Shown here one piece after another: positions 1 through 8,589 of a stretch of 64,000 nt of DNA (position 1 is its first letter; each line of letters starts with the position of its first letter). A model generated the notes under the pieces. The model saw only the letters and a list, made by a program, of their open reading frames with translations, was not told the origin of the DNA and searched no databases. Origin of the DNA: JANWXD01 sp037446115. GTDB lineage: Bacteria > Acidobacteriota > Terriglobia > Bryobacterales > Bryobacteraceae. The DNA lies in contig JBBIJF010000016.1 of the NCBI GenBank assembly GCA_037446115.1, forward strand, positions 40,575 to 104,574. The letters are read 5' to 3'. Position numbers and translations under genes: made by a program.

Positions 1-1
1 C

Positions 2-682
2 GAACCGCCGCAGCGGGTCTGGGAGCGCCTCTGCCGTTTCGACTCGATCGTTTCCTGGTACGGCACGGGGCGGCCGGAGTTTCGCGAGGCGGTGGCCAAG
101 CTCCCCTTTGTATTCTTCCCGGCCTTGCCCCCCGGCGGTACAACACACGCCGCGGACTTCTTTCTCGCGCAGGCCCGGACGCTCTCGGAATGCCAGGTGG
201 AGGCCATACCGCGTCTTGACTGTCCGCGGACCCTGCGGGACTTCGCGGTGATCCATCCGTTTTCCGGGAGCCCGAAGAAGAACTGGCCCCTGGCACGGTT
301 TCGCGAGCTGGCGCGTCGGCTCCAGGACCGCATGCCGGTTCGCTGGTGCGCCGGACCCAACGAAAACTGGACGGTCTCCGAAGGCGCCTGGCGCGCAGAG
401 ACGGTTCACCTGGAGAATCTCTATGACCTCGCCTGCTGGCTGGCAACGGCCCGGATCTACATCGGCAATGACTCGGGCATCACGCATCTGGCGGCGGCCG
501 CCGGCGCCCCGGTGGTGGCCATCTTCGGCCCTACCGACCCGCGGGTCTGGGCCCCGCGCGGTCCGCACATTCGCGTGGTCAGCCCCCCGGCGCCCGGCCT
601 GCCGGTAGAATCCGTCACGTTACCCCAGGTTCTCGGCGCCGTCGAGGAGCTGCTGGAGCTCTCAGAGGGCGGGGCGGCTTGA
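2..682 (+). CDS. Glycosyltransferase family 9 (heptosyltransferase-like), 5' truncated by window edge
   Basis: The reading frame is open from base 2, so the start lies outside the window. The C-terminal half of a GT9 ADP-heptose:LPS heptosyltransferase-like enzyme is visible: a strand beginning HPFSGSPKKNWP, then the nucleotide-sugar-binding segment GNDSGITHLAAAAG followed by FGPTDPRVW, which is the most conserved part of this family. Such enzymes add sugars to lipopolysaccharide core or related glycans on the cytoplasmic face of the inner membrane. It is followed 43 nt later by a dehydrogenase in the same direction. The donor sugar cannot be told from this fragment. Family assignment is secure; the exact substrate is not. 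Confidence 0.85.
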   Translation, partial: EPPQRVWERLCRFDSIVSWYGTGRPEFREAVAKLPFVFFPALPPGGTTHAADFFLAQARTLSECQVEAIPRLDCPRTLRDFAVIHPFSGSPKKNWPLARFRELARRLQDRMPVRWCAGPNENWTVSEGAWRAETVHLENLYDLACWLATARIYIGNDSGITHLAAAAGAPVVAIFGPTDPRVWAPRGPHIRVVSPPAPGLPVESVTLPQVLGAVEELLELSEGGAA

Positions 683-725
683 CGGGGCTCAGCCCGGCGG
701 CCGGCAGGGAGCGCGTGGTAGATTC

Positions 726-1700
726 GTGGTCTCTATGCCGGCCGTGACGCTACTCGTCCTGGCGGATCCGCAGGATCCCTCGCTGCGCAGGCTCGGCTGC
801 CTACCTCAGGACGTAGAGGTCGTCTGCGGCGCCGTGCCGGAGGCGTTCCGCACCCGGGCCGCTGAGGCCGAGGTGCTCCTGAACTGGTCGGCGACGCGGG
901 AGCTGCTCGAGGCCGTCTGGCCGATGGCGCCTCGGCTGAAATGGATTCACTCGCGCGCCGCCGGGCTGGACGACGTGCTGTTCCCGGAACTGATCGAAAG
1001 CCCGGTCATCGTCACCAACAGCCGGGGAGTGTTCAGCCGGTCCCTGGCGGAGTTCGTCACGGCGGCGGTTTTGTTTTTCGCCAAGGACCTGCGCCGCATG
1101 TTAACCAGCCAGCAGGCCGGGCGGTGGGATCCCTTTGACGTCGAGGAAGTCCACGGCAAAGTGATGGGCATTGTCGGCTACGGTGATATCGGGAGAGCAT
1201 GCGCCGCCCAGGCGCGGGCGCTCGGGATGCTGGTCCAGGCAGTCCGGCGGCAGCCCGATGCGGGGGCCGATCCGTTTGCACAGCGGGTCGTTCCGCCCGA
1301 GCGGCGCTCCGAGGTGCTTTCCGCATCGGACTACGTCGTGGTCGCTGCGCCCCTGACGGAAGAAACGCGGGGCCTGATCGGCGCAGCGGAGCTGAGGAGG
1401 ATGAAATCGTCCGCGGTGCTGATCAACGTAGGCCGCGGTCCCGTGGTGGACCAAAGGGCTCTGATCCGAGCCCTCGAAGAGGGCTGGATTCGAGGTGCAG
1501 CCCTGGACGTTTTCGAGCGGGAGCCCCTTCCTGCCGGCCACCCCTTTTACGGCCTGCCCAACGTTCTACTGTCTCCCCATTGTGCCGACCACACGCCCGG
1601 GTGGCTGGATCGGGCCATGGACCTTTTTCTCGATAACTTCGCCCGTTTCCTGCGGGGTGAGCCGCTGCTGAATGTGGTAGACAAGAAGCGAGGCTACTAA
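726..1700 (+). CDS. D-2-hydroxyacid dehydrogenase (NAD-binding)
   Basis: NAD(P)-dependent oxidoreductase of the D-isomer-specific 2-hydroxyacid dehydrogenase family, interconverting a 2-keto acid and a D-2-hydroxy acid in the cytoplasm. The Rossmann motif GIVGYGDIGR sits in mid-protein, and the three catalytic residues are recognisable: Arg in NVGRGPVVD, Glu in DVFEREPLP and His in SPHCADHTPGW. The length of about 324 residues is normal for the family. The first possible start is GTG at 726; ATG at 735 is equally plausible. A fucosidase follows after 15 nt, so the two may be co-transcribed and serve sugar breakdown, but the substrate is not evident from sequence. Confidence 0.88.
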   Translation: MVSMPAVTLLVLADPQDPSLRRLGCLPQDVEVVCGAVPEAFRTRAAEAEVLLNWSATRELLEAVWPMAPRLKWIHSRAAGLDDVLFPELIESPVIVTNSRGVFSRSLAEFVTAAVLFFAKDLRRMLTSQQAGRWDPFDVEEVHGKVMGIVGYGDIGRACAAQARALGMLVQAVRRQPDAGADPFAQRVVPPERRSEVLSASDYVVVAAPLTEETRGLIGAAELRRMKSSAVLINVGRGPVVDQRALIRALEEGWIRGAALDVFEREPLPAGHPFYGLPNVLLSPHCADHTPGWLDRAMDLFLDNFARFLRGEPLLNVVDKKRGY

Positions 1701-1715
1701 AGGGGGCTGAGGCCG

Positions 1716-2999
1716 ATGAAAACTCTACTGAATTTGCTGCTGGCCGTTGCGGCCACCGCGCAAACCTACCGGCCGGCGCCGGAGAACCTGGAAGCCCGCC
1801 GCTGGTTCCAGGACGCTAAGTTCGGCATGTTCATCCACTGGGGTGTCTACAGCGTCCTGGGCGACGGCGAGTGGGTCATGAACAACCGCAAGCTCTCCAT
1901 CGCGGAATACGAGAAGCTGGCCCCGCGCTTCAATCCAACGGAGTTCGATCCCGCCGAGTGGGTGGCTTTGGCCCGTGAGGCGGGCATGCGTTACATCACC
2001 ATCACGAGCAAGCACCACGACGGCTTCGCCATGTGGGGCACGCGCCAGAGCAAGTGGAATATCGTAGACGCCACGCCCTACAAGAAAGATGTCCTGAAGA
2101 TGCTGGCCGAGGAATGCCACCGGAAGGGGATGAAACTGTTCTTCTATTACTCGCATCTTGACTGGCACCATCCCGATTACTACCCTCGTGGCCGCACCGG
2201 TCACGCTAGCGGGCGGCCGGAGACGGGCGACTGGCATCGCTACCTGGACTACGTGGACGCGCAGCTTCGCGAGCTGCTGACGGGCTACGGTCCTATTGCC
2301 GGAATCTGGTTCGATGGCTGGTGGGACAAACCGGATGCAGACTGGCGCCTGGAGAAGACCTACGGGTTGATCCACAGCCTCCAGCCCGCAGCACTGATCG
2401 GCAACAATCACCACCGGCGGCCGTTCGAGGGCGAGGATTTCCAGATGTTCGAGAAAGATCTGCCGGGCCACAACACGGCCGGCTTTAACGCCGAGGCAGA
2501 AATCGGTGCGCTGCCCCTTGAGACCTGCGACACGATCAACCGTTCCTGGGGCTACAATTCGAGCGACCGCCGCTTCAAGAGCACCCGAGAACTCATCCAG
2601 TACCTGGTCCGCGCGGCCGGCTACAACGCTAACTTCCTTCTGAACGTAGGGCCGATGCCCAACGGCAAAATCCAGCCGGAGTTCGTCGAGCGCCTCAAAG
2701 AGATGGGCACGTGGCTGCGCCGCTATGGGGAGTCCATTTACGGGACACGAGGCGGACCGGTGCCCCCAAGACCCTGGGGCGTGACGACGCAGAAACCCGG
2801 CTTTGTGTACGTGCATGTACTCGACTGGCCGGACGAAGCGCTCGCCATTCCCAGGATCTCGGGCATCAAGAGCGCAAGACTCATGGCTTCAGGAGCCCCG
2901 GTTCGAATCACCGACGTTGCGGGCGGGATGGTCTTGCACCTGCCGGTTGACGGGCGCGACCCGGCCGACACCGTCGTGGTGCTGGAAGTCGCCCGCTGA
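1716..2999 (+). CDS. Alpha-L-fucosidase, glycoside hydrolase family 29, exported
   Basis: Retaining exo-alpha-L-fucosidase. A short Sec signal peptide (MKTLLNLLLAVAATAQT) predicts secretion to the periplasm or surface. The GH29 barrel follows immediately: FGMFIHWGVYS near residue 38, SKHHDGFAMW, a YYSHLDWHHPDYYP segment, and GIWFDGWWD, in which the Asp of WFDG is the expected catalytic nucleophile. The C-terminal about 90 residues form a beta-rich domain typical of bacterial GH29 proteins. An SD-like ggggctgagg precedes the ATG. It releases fucose from host, plant or algal glycans; the neighbouring dehydrogenase could act further downstream, which is inference. Confidence 0.93.
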   Translation: MKTLLNLLLAVAATAQTYRPAPENLEARRWFQDAKFGMFIHWGVYSVLGDGEWVMNNRKLSIAEYEKLAPRFNPTEFDPAEWVALAREAGMRYITITSKHHDGFAMWGTRQSKWNIVDATPYKKDVLKMLAEECHRKGMKLFFYYSHLDWHHPDYYPRGRTGHASGRPETGDWHRYLDYVDAQLRELLTGYGPIAGIWFDGWWDKPDADWRLEKTYGLIHSLQPAALIGNNHHRRPFEGEDFQMFEKDLPGHNTAGFNAEAEIGALPLETCDTINRSWGYNSSDRRFKSTRELIQYLVRAAGYNANFLLNVGPMPNGKIQPEFVERLKEMGTWLRRYGESIYGTRGGPVPPRPWGVTTQKPGFVYVHVLDWPDEALAIPRISGIKSARLMASGAPVRITDVAGGMVLHLPVDGRDPADTVVVLEVAR

Positions 3000-3028
3000 G
3001 ATCCCTCGGAAGATCAGAGGGAACTCGT

Positions 3029-3643
3029 TCAGAAACCCTCGATCCAGTGTCCGAGTTTCTCCTTCTTGGTGCGGAGGTAATGCTCGGCCGTGGCTGCCGC
3101 AGCCTGGCAAGGCACGCGCTCGGCGACGCGGATCCCGGCACGCTCGAGCGCCTCGATCTTGCGCGGGTTGTTGGACAGCAGGCGCACACGTTCCACGCCA
3201 AAGTACCGCAGAATGGCCGCCGGAAGCTGGTAATTGCGCAGATCCGGCGCGAAGCCCAGCGCTTCGTTGGCCTCAACCGTGTCGGCTCCCCGGTCCTGGA
3301 GTTCGTAGGCTCGCAGTTTGTTGAGCAGGCCGATGCCGCGCCCCTCCTGGTTCTCGTAAATCAGCAGCCCGCGACCCTCGACCGCAATGCGCTCCAGGGA
3401 CAGCTCCAGTTGGGCCCGGCAGTCGCAGCGGAGGCTGTGAAAGACGTCACCTGTCAAGCACTGGGAGTGGATCCGTACCAACGGCGGGGGCTCGCCCTCG
3501 ACCTCTCCCATGCGCAGGACGACAGCTTGCTCCGGCTCCGTGCCGGCGAGCTCGAAGCCGTAGATCCGGAACCGTCCGAAACGCGTAGGGAACTCCGCCT
3601 CGGCCACTTTGCGGAGACTCTCGGCGGGCTCGACCTCCATCAT
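3029..3643 (-). CDS. ribA: GTP cyclohydrolase II
   Basis: First step of riboflavin synthesis: GTP to 2,5-diamino-6-ribosylamino-pyrimidinone 5'-phosphate, formate and pyrophosphate. The zinc site is visible as C-x10-C-x-C in CLTGDVFHSLRCDC, followed by the GTP-binding block YENQEGRGIGLLNK and ANEALGF. It is a stand-alone RibA (about 204 residues), not fused to the DHBP synthase RibB. The frame is open to an ATG at 3673, but a TATAAT-like box overlaps that codon, so the start at 3643 (two adjacent ATGs, with AGGA upstream) is preferred. It is transcribed divergently from the histidine kinase. Other rib genes are not in the window. Confidence 0.92.
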   Translation of the reverse strand: MMEVEPAESLRKVAEAEFPTRFGRFRIYGFELAGTEPEQAVVLRMGEVEGEPPPLVRIHSQCLTGDVFHSLRCDCRAQLELSLERIAVEGRGLLIYENQEGRGIGLLNKLRAYELQDRGADTVEANEALGFAPDLRNYQLPAAILRYFGVERVRLLSNNPRKIEALERAGIRVAERVPCQAAAATAEHYLRTKKEKLGHWIEGF

Positions 3644-3671
3644 AACATCCTGATCGCGGGGAACTTCCTCC

Positions 3672-3679
3672 ATTATAAT
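3672..3679. promoter_or_regulatory. Shared TATAAT-type box between divergent ribA and lytS-like genes
   Basis: The 10 bases CATTATAATG are a perfect palindrome and offer a consensus TATAAT hexamer on both strands within the 39-70 nt that separate the two divergent coding regions. No good TTGACA partner is visible at 16-18 bp on either side, so this may be an extended or regulated promoter, or coincidence. Confidence 0.35.
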
Positions 3680-3711
3680 GAACCCGAAGCTTTCAGAAAC
3701 GGCGACAAGGC

Positions 3712-5022
3712 ATGGTGGAACAGCACCTGATTCGGCTGCTCGTGAAAATCGGCGTCGTCGCCGCGCTAGCCAGCATCTTCGTCCGCTCGAACGCCTTCAA
3801 ACGTATGCTCATGCGCGAGGAGCGGACGCTGAATCAGCGGCTGCTGCTCGCCCTCAGCCTCGCCAGCGTCTTTGCCACCGGGGTGGCGGTCCGTGTGGTC
3901 ACGCGTTCCTACCAGGCGGTGGATCTTGGGCTGGAAGGCAGCTTTTTGGCAGGCATTCTCGGCGGTTACGTGACGGGACTGGTCTCAGGAGTGTTGATCT
4001 CCCTGCCCGCCATGTTCAACGGCGAGCTTCTCTCCATGCCCTTGTTCGCCGGCGTCGGGGTGCTGGCGGGACTCCTTCGCGACTGCGCTCCGGATACCGA
4101 AGAAATCTGGCGGTTCTCGCCCTTCTTCGACCTGAGTATCTACCGGGTCTTCCGGCCGGGGCATGATCATCGGCGCAGCGCCTTTCACCTGTTTTTCCTT
4201 CTGGCCGTCTTGCTGGCCGAGTTCCTGCGCCAGAGCCTGGCCCAACTGTTTCCGCGGTCCGTCTTCCATCTTTACCCCGACTGGCCCGGAGCCCACCCCC
4301 TCACTGTGGTCGCCGTCTATCTCACCACGCTGTTCGCGGTGACGTTGCCGCTGAAGATCTGGAACAACACGCGAAACGAGACGAAACTCGAAGAACAGCG
4401 CCGCCTGCTGATGCAGGCCCGGCTGGATGCGCTCTCCAGCCAGATTAACCCTCATTTTCTGTTCAATACACTGAACTCGGTTTCGTCTCTGATCCGCTCC
4501 GATCCCGAGCAGGCCCGCGCCGTGGTTTACAAACTCTCCAATATCCTGCGCCGGCTCCTGCGAAAGCACGAAAACTTTACCCCCTTGCGCGAAGAGCTCA
4601 ACTTCATTGAAGATTACCTTTCGATCGAAATGGTTCGTTTTGGAGAAAAGTTGCGGTTTGAAAAGGACATTCGGCCGGAGACCTTGGACCGGATGGTGCC
4701 CAGCATGCTGCTGCAGCCCCTCGTGGAAAATTGCATCCGGCATGGCTTGAGCGGGAAGCTGGAAGGCGGTACCGTGCGCGTGCGCAGCCGCCTGGAACAG
4801 GGGCGCCTGCATCTGGCCGTAGAAGACGACGGAGTGGGAATCCCGGAAGCGAAGCTGGCTACGCTGCTCGAGCAAGGAATCGGCGTGAGCAATGTGAACG
4901 AACGGCTCAAGGTCCTTTTCGGTAATGACTATCGGATGTACGTAGACAGCAAGCCCGGCCAGGGGACGCGTATCGAAATCGAGATTCCCGAACTGCAGGC
5001 CAGCCTGGCTGCTGCCTCGTGA
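3712..5022 (+). CDS. LytS/YehU-type membrane sensor histidine kinase
   Basis: Inner-membrane sensor kinase of 436 residues. The N-terminal about 220 residues carry several hydrophobic segments resembling the 5TM receptor domain of the LytS family (for example the stretch LGLEGSFLAGILGGYVTGL). A linker leads to the His_kinase block SSQINPHFLFNTLNSVSSL, where the His of NPHFLFN is the autophosphorylated residue. The ATPase domain follows with N-box LLQPLVENCIRHGL and G-box DDGVGIP. Kinases of this family usually pair with a LytTR-type response regulator encoded next door; none is present here. A methyltransferase begins 25 nt after the stop. Signal sensed is unknown. Confidence 0.9.
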   Translation: MVEQHLIRLLVKIGVVAALASIFVRSNAFKRMLMREERTLNQRLLLALSLASVFATGVAVRVVTRSYQAVDLGLEGSFLAGILGGYVTGLVSGVLISLPAMFNGELLSMPLFAGVGVLAGLLRDCAPDTEEIWRFSPFFDLSIYRVFRPGHDHRRSAFHLFFLLAVLLAEFLRQSLAQLFPRSVFHLYPDWPGAHPLTVVAVYLTTLFAVTLPLKIWNNTRNETKLEEQRRLLMQARLDALSSQINPHFLFNTLNSVSSLIRSDPEQARAVVYKLSNILRRLLRKHENFTPLREELNFIEDYLSIEMVRFGEKLRFEKDIRPETLDRMVPSMLLQPLVENCIRHGLSGKLEGGTVRVRSRLEQGRLHLAVEDDGVGIPEAKLATLLEQGIGVSNVNERLKVLFGNDYRMYVDSKPGQGTRIEIEIPELQASLAAAS

Positions 5023-5047
5023 GAACGTCAAACATTAGGAGCGTCTT

Positions 5048-5734
5048 TTGGGAGATCTGGAACTCGTCATCCTGCCGCGCAAAGCAGATGCGGATCCGGT
5101 GCTGCGTTTCGACCGGATTCGCCGCATGTACGACCGCCTCGCCGTCGTCTATCCGCTTTCGACGCTACTGTTTCACACCGCCGCGCACCGCCGTGCCGTG
5201 GCGCTGTCCGGGATCCGAGACGGGATGCGCGTGCTCGAGGTGGCAACCGGATCCGGGGAGATGTTCCGGCGGCTGGTGCGGGCCAACCCCGGCGGGGCGA
5301 CCATGGGCTTTGACCTTTCGCCCAACATGGCGTCCCGCACGCAGCGCAGGGTGCGGCGCGAGTTTCCCGCGGCGCGCACGCTGTGTCCGGCGGGCGACGC
5401 GCGTTTCATTCCGTTCCGCGACGAGGCCTTTGACGTAGTGGTGTGCTGCTATTTGCTCGAACTGTTGCCCGCCGCCGACATTCTGGCGGCGCTCGGCGAG
5501 TTCCACCGTGTCCTGCGGCGCAACGGGCGTCTGACCTTGGTGGCCATCGGGCAGAACACCGAACTGTTCAACCGCGTCTACCGTTTCCTCGGCCGTGCCG
5601 TGCCGTCCTTCTGGGGCCGCCAGGTGGATGGGCGCTTGAGCGCCTCTCTCCAGGCGGCCGGCTTCCTCATCTTGGCCGAGGAGCATGTGCGTCAAGGCCT
5701 GTACCCGTCCCGCATCTTGGTCGCGCAAAAATAA
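5048..5734 (+). CDS. Class I SAM-dependent methyltransferase (UbiE/COQ5-like)
   Basis: Methyltransferase with a 7-beta-strand SAM fold: motif I VLEVATGSGEMFRRLV, motif II around GFDLSPNMA, motif III AGDARFIPFRDEAFDVVVCC and a LLELLPAADI segment before the hydrophobic C-terminal strands. The start is a TTG at 5048, chosen because a clear taggag SD lies at 5036-5041 and because the protein aligns with relatives from its first residues. The N-terminal FDRIRRMYDRLA is typical of UbiE-like enzymes acting on quinones or other lipids, but the substrate is not determinable. It probably shares a transcript with the upstream kinase. Confidence 0.82.
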   Translation: MGDLELVILPRKADADPVLRFDRIRRMYDRLAVVYPLSTLLFHTAAHRRAVALSGIRDGMRVLEVATGSGEMFRRLVRANPGGATMGFDLSPNMASRTQRRVRREFPAARTLCPAGDARFIPFRDEAFDVVVCCYLLELLPAADILAALGEFHRVLRRNGRLTLVAIGQNTELFNRVYRFLGRAVPSFWGRQVDGRLSASLQAAGFLILAEEHVRQGLYPSRILVAQK

Positions 5735-5780
5735 CGCCGAACCTGCCGACCTGTTGTATGATTGGGCGGAGGTTTGGTCT

Positions 5781-6977
5781 ATGGATTCGGATCGCAGGCG
5801 TTTCCTCAAGGATTCGTTGGGTACGGGCCTGGCTTTGGCGGCCCCCCTGTTCGTTCCGCGCAAGGCGTGGGGCGCCAATGAGCAGCTCAGCTACGCCGTG
5901 ATCGCCACCGGGGGACGGGGACGCTATCTCAACCGCGTGTTCCAGAAGCTCGGCTGCCGCTGTGTGGCGCTGTGCGATGTCTACGAACCCCACCTCGAGC
6001 TGGCGCTCAAGGATTCTCCGGAGGCCAAAACGTACGTGGACTACCGCGAGTTGCTCGAAAAGGAAAAGGGGATAGACTTCGTGGTTCTGGCGGGCCCCGA
6101 CCACCATCACTGCCCCATGCTCCTGGCGGCTCTGGAGGCCGGCAAGGATATCTACGCGGAAAAGCCGCTCTCCCGGACGCTCGAGGAGAGCACGAAGATG
6201 GTCAAGGCGGTCCGGGCCAGCAAACAAGTGGTCCAGATCGGCATGCAACGCCGCAGCGCTGCGGTCATCCGCTCGGCCAAGAAGATTGTGGACGACGGCG
6301 TCCTGGGGAAGATCTCCATGGTCAAGCCCATGTGGAACTGGAACATCGCCGGACCCCTCGACAACTCACCTTTGCCGGGCAAACTCGATTGGGACCGCTT
6401 CTTGGGAGACGCGCCGAAACGGCCTTTGGAACCCATCCGCTTCCGGCGGTGGCGTTACTTCTGGGACTACGCCGGGGGAAACATGACCGATCAGGGGACG
6501 CACCTGATGGACGTCGTGCAATGGTTTACGAATTCGGGCCCCCCGTTGTCCGCCATCTGTTACGGGCAGGTCAACAAGATGACGGGCGCGGAACATCCGG
6601 AGGTGTTTTGCGCCGTCTTCGAATATCCGAGCTTTATCGCCACCTGGACGCTGAACTACTGCAACTCCTACGAGAACGGCTGGTCTATCACGTTCCAGGG
6701 CGACAAGGGAACACTCATCCTCGACGAGGATGGCTACCGGATTTATCAGGAACCGTGGCGGGAGAAAGCCAACCGGGAGCCGGTGTTCTATGCCAAAGTT
6801 CCGGTCCGCGCCGAAGATCACTGCCAGAACTTTCTGGACTGCATCCGGACGCGGGAAAAGCCGAACTGCCCGGTCGAGGTTGCGGCCGACGCCGTGGCCG
6901 GCCCGCACCTGGCCAACATCGCCTTCCTCAAGGGGCGGCAGGCCAAGCTGCTTCCCGACGGGAAGGTATCGGTCTGA
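5781..6977 (+). CDS. Gfo/Idh/MocA family oxidoreductase with Tat signal
   Basis: NAD(P)-dependent sugar or cyclitol dehydrogenase-like protein of 398 residues. The start at ATG 5781 gives a twin-arginine signal (SDRRRFLKDSLGTGLALAAP), so the folded, cofactor-loaded protein should be exported to the periplasm; this architecture is frequent in Acidobacteriota and Planctomycetota. The Rossmann core begins at YAVIATGGRGRY, followed by CDVYEPHLE and the family signature AEKPLSRTLEE, whose Lys is usually catalytic. Several hydrophobic and aromatic residues in the C-terminal sheet (RWRYFWDYAGGNMTDQGTH) match the GFO_IDH_MocA C-terminal domain. Substrate unknown. An open frame upstream of 5781 overlaps the preceding gene and is not used. 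Confidence 0.88.
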   Translation: MDSDRRRFLKDSLGTGLALAAPLFVPRKAWGANEQLSYAVIATGGRGRYLNRVFQKLGCRCVALCDVYEPHLELALKDSPEAKTYVDYRELLEKEKGIDFVVLAGPDHHHCPMLLAALEAGKDIYAEKPLSRTLEESTKMVKAVRASKQVVQIGMQRRSAAVIRSAKKIVDDGVLGKISMVKPMWNWNIAGPLDNSPLPGKLDWDRFLGDAPKRPLEPIRFRRWRYFWDYAGGNMTDQGTHLMDVVQWFTNSGPPLSAICYGQVNKMTGAEHPEVFCAVFEYPSFIATWTLNYCNSYENGWSITFQGDKGTLILDEDGYRIYQEPWREKANREPVFYAKVPVRAEDHCQNFLDCIRTREKPNCPVEVAADAVAGPHLANIAFLKGRQAKLLPDGKVSV

Positions 6978-7102
6978 CCTTGCGTTGAGTTGCGGGCCCC
7001 GGGGTGGAATCGCCGGCCTCGGGGGCCCCGGATCACCTCACTTTTCCGCGCTCCATTCGTCTACAGTATTGGTGCGTGTTGTCGGTCTTACGGGAAGCCG
7101 CC

Positions 7103-7702
7103 TTGAGCACTGAGTGGAGCGCGGCCTCGGAGGCGGACGAAGCCGCCTGGATTCGCGCCGCTCAGCGAGGCGACCGGGAAGCCTTCGAGCGTCTGGTGCG
7201 CTCGTACGACCAGAGTGTGCTGCGCCTGGCATTCAACCTGGTGCGCAGCGCCGAGGACGCCCGGGATATCTATCAGGAGACCTTCTTGCGTGTGTACAAG
7301 AACCTCCACGCGTTCCGGTTCGACTGCAGCTTTCACACCTGGCTGTACCGGATCGCGACCAACGTGTGCCTGGACTGGCTCCGCAAGAAAAAAGTGCGCC
7401 GGGAAGAGCCGGCCGCCGTAGAAACCGAGGACGGCCCCCGCGATCGCACCGAAGCTGTGGCCGAGAGCCAGGCCACGGCGAACCCGGAACGGCGGCTCCT
7501 CAGCCTCCAGCTCCAGGAGCGAATTGAGGAAGTCCTGGCCACTCTGACGCCCAGGGAACGCCTCGTGTTTGAACTGCGCCACTATCAAGGACTGCGGCTC
7601 AAGGCGATTGGCGAAATGCTTGGCGCTAGTGAGGAGGCCGCCAAAAACTGCCTGTTTCGCGCCACACGCAAGATGCGTCAGGCACTGGGAGATTTTCTAT
7701 GA
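7103..7702 (+). CDS. ECF-family RNA polymerase sigma factor
   Basis: Extracytoplasmic-function sigma factor of about 199 residues. Region 2 is clear: AFERLVRSYDQSVLRLAFNLV, the DARDIYQETFLRVYKNLH segment of 2.2-2.3 and FHTWLYRIATNVCLDWLRKK of 2.4. A charged linker leads to region 4 with LTPRERLVFELRHYQGL and an HTH (AIGEMLGASEEAAKNCLFRATRKMR). The start is uncertain: TTG 7103 fits family N-termini best, while GTG 7076 and TTG 7079 are also in frame and none has a strong SD. Its stop codon overlaps the start of the anti-sigma gene (ATGA), so the pair is translationally coupled. It probably directs transcription of its own operon and envelope genes. Confidence 0.9.
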   Translation: MSTEWSAASEADEAAWIRAAQRGDREAFERLVRSYDQSVLRLAFNLVRSAEDARDIYQETFLRVYKNLHAFRFDCSFHTWLYRIATNVCLDWLRKKKVRREEPAAVETEDGPRDRTEAVAESQATANPERRLLSLQLQERIEEVLATLTPRERLVFELRHYQGLRLKAIGEMLGASEEAAKNCLFRATRKMRQALGDFL

Positions 7703-8589
7703 CGTGCCAGCAAGTCCGCGAGCAGTTGCCCCTTTTTGTTTACGGGGAACTGTCCTTTGAAGAGGAAGAGCGACTGGAGCAGCATCTCGTTGCCTGCCGC
7801 AGCTGCCGAGAGGCCCTGGAGCGCGAACGAGCCTGGCACTCGGCTTTGGACCGCGCCGCGGCCGCCCCTCCGTCCGGGCTGCTGGCGCAATGCCGAGGAG
7901 CTCTCTTTGCGAATTTGGACAGGCAAAAGCTCCGGCGCCGGCCGTGGCTCACCCGGCTGGTGCCGCCCTGGAACTGGAAACCCGCCTCCGCTTTTGCCCT
8001 CATGGCAACTGGCTTCGTTTTGGCACGTTTGGTTCCTTTCGGGCCCACCCGCGTGCCTCTGGGGTCGCCGGCCGAGCCCGTGGCAGCCCAGGTCCGCTAC
8101 CTGCAGCCCGACCCCTCCGGCAAGGTGCGTATTCTCCTGGACGAGACCCGGCAGCGCGTCGTAACAGGAAGTCTGGAAGATGAACCGATCCGGCGGCTCC
8201 TGCTCACCGCAGCCAGCGCCTCCCCGGACCCGGGGCTCCGTGCGATCTCCATGGACGTGCTGCGGGCGCGAACGGAATCGCCCGAGGTCCGCGAGGCCTT
8301 GCTTCAGGCTTTGCGCTCGGACCCTAACCCGGGCGTCCGCCTCAAAGCGCTTGACGCGCTGCGCCCTTACGCCTCCGACAGGCGCGTCCGTGCCGTTCTG
8401 GCTGAGGTTCTGCTCTCCGACGAGAACGCCGGCGTCCGAATCGAAGCGATTGACCTGCTGACCCAGCACAAAGAACTGGAGTTGGCGGGCGTGTTCCAGG
8501 AGTTGCTGCACAAAGAGCAAAACGTTTATGTACGGGATCGCTGCCAGAAGGCGCTGCGAGACATGAACGCCTCCCTGGAGACGTTCTGA
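7699..8589 (+). CDS. Anti-sigma factor with N-terminal zinc finger, membrane segment and HEAT repeats
   Basis: The N-terminal about 50 residues form a zf-HC2/ZAS domain, with Cys3 and the H-x3-C-x2-C core in QHLVACRSCREAL, the standard binding module for ECF sigma factors. A hydrophobic segment near residues 96-110 (FALMATGFVLARLVPFG) should place the rest across the membrane in the periplasm. The C-terminal half holds tandem HEAT-like helical repeats: phrases such as DPGLRAISMDVLRA, DPNPGVRLKALDALRP and DENAGVRIEAIDLL recur about every 30 residues. A HEAT module here would be a protein-protein sensor domain. The gene overlaps both neighbours (ATGA with sigma, TGATG with the next gene). Confidence 0.85.
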   Translation: MTCQQVREQLPLFVYGELSFEEEERLEQHLVACRSCREALERERAWHSALDRAAAAPPSGLLAQCRGALFANLDRQKLRRRPWLTRLVPPWNWKPASAFALMATGFVLARLVPFGPTRVPLGSPAEPVAAQVRYLQPDPSGKVRILLDETRQRVVTGSLEDEPIRRLLLTAASASPDPGLRAISMDVLRARTESPEVREALLQALRSDPNPGVRLKALDALRPYASDRRVRAVLAEVLLSDENAGVRIEAIDLLTQHKELELAGVFQELLHKEQNVYVRDRCQKALRDMNASLETF

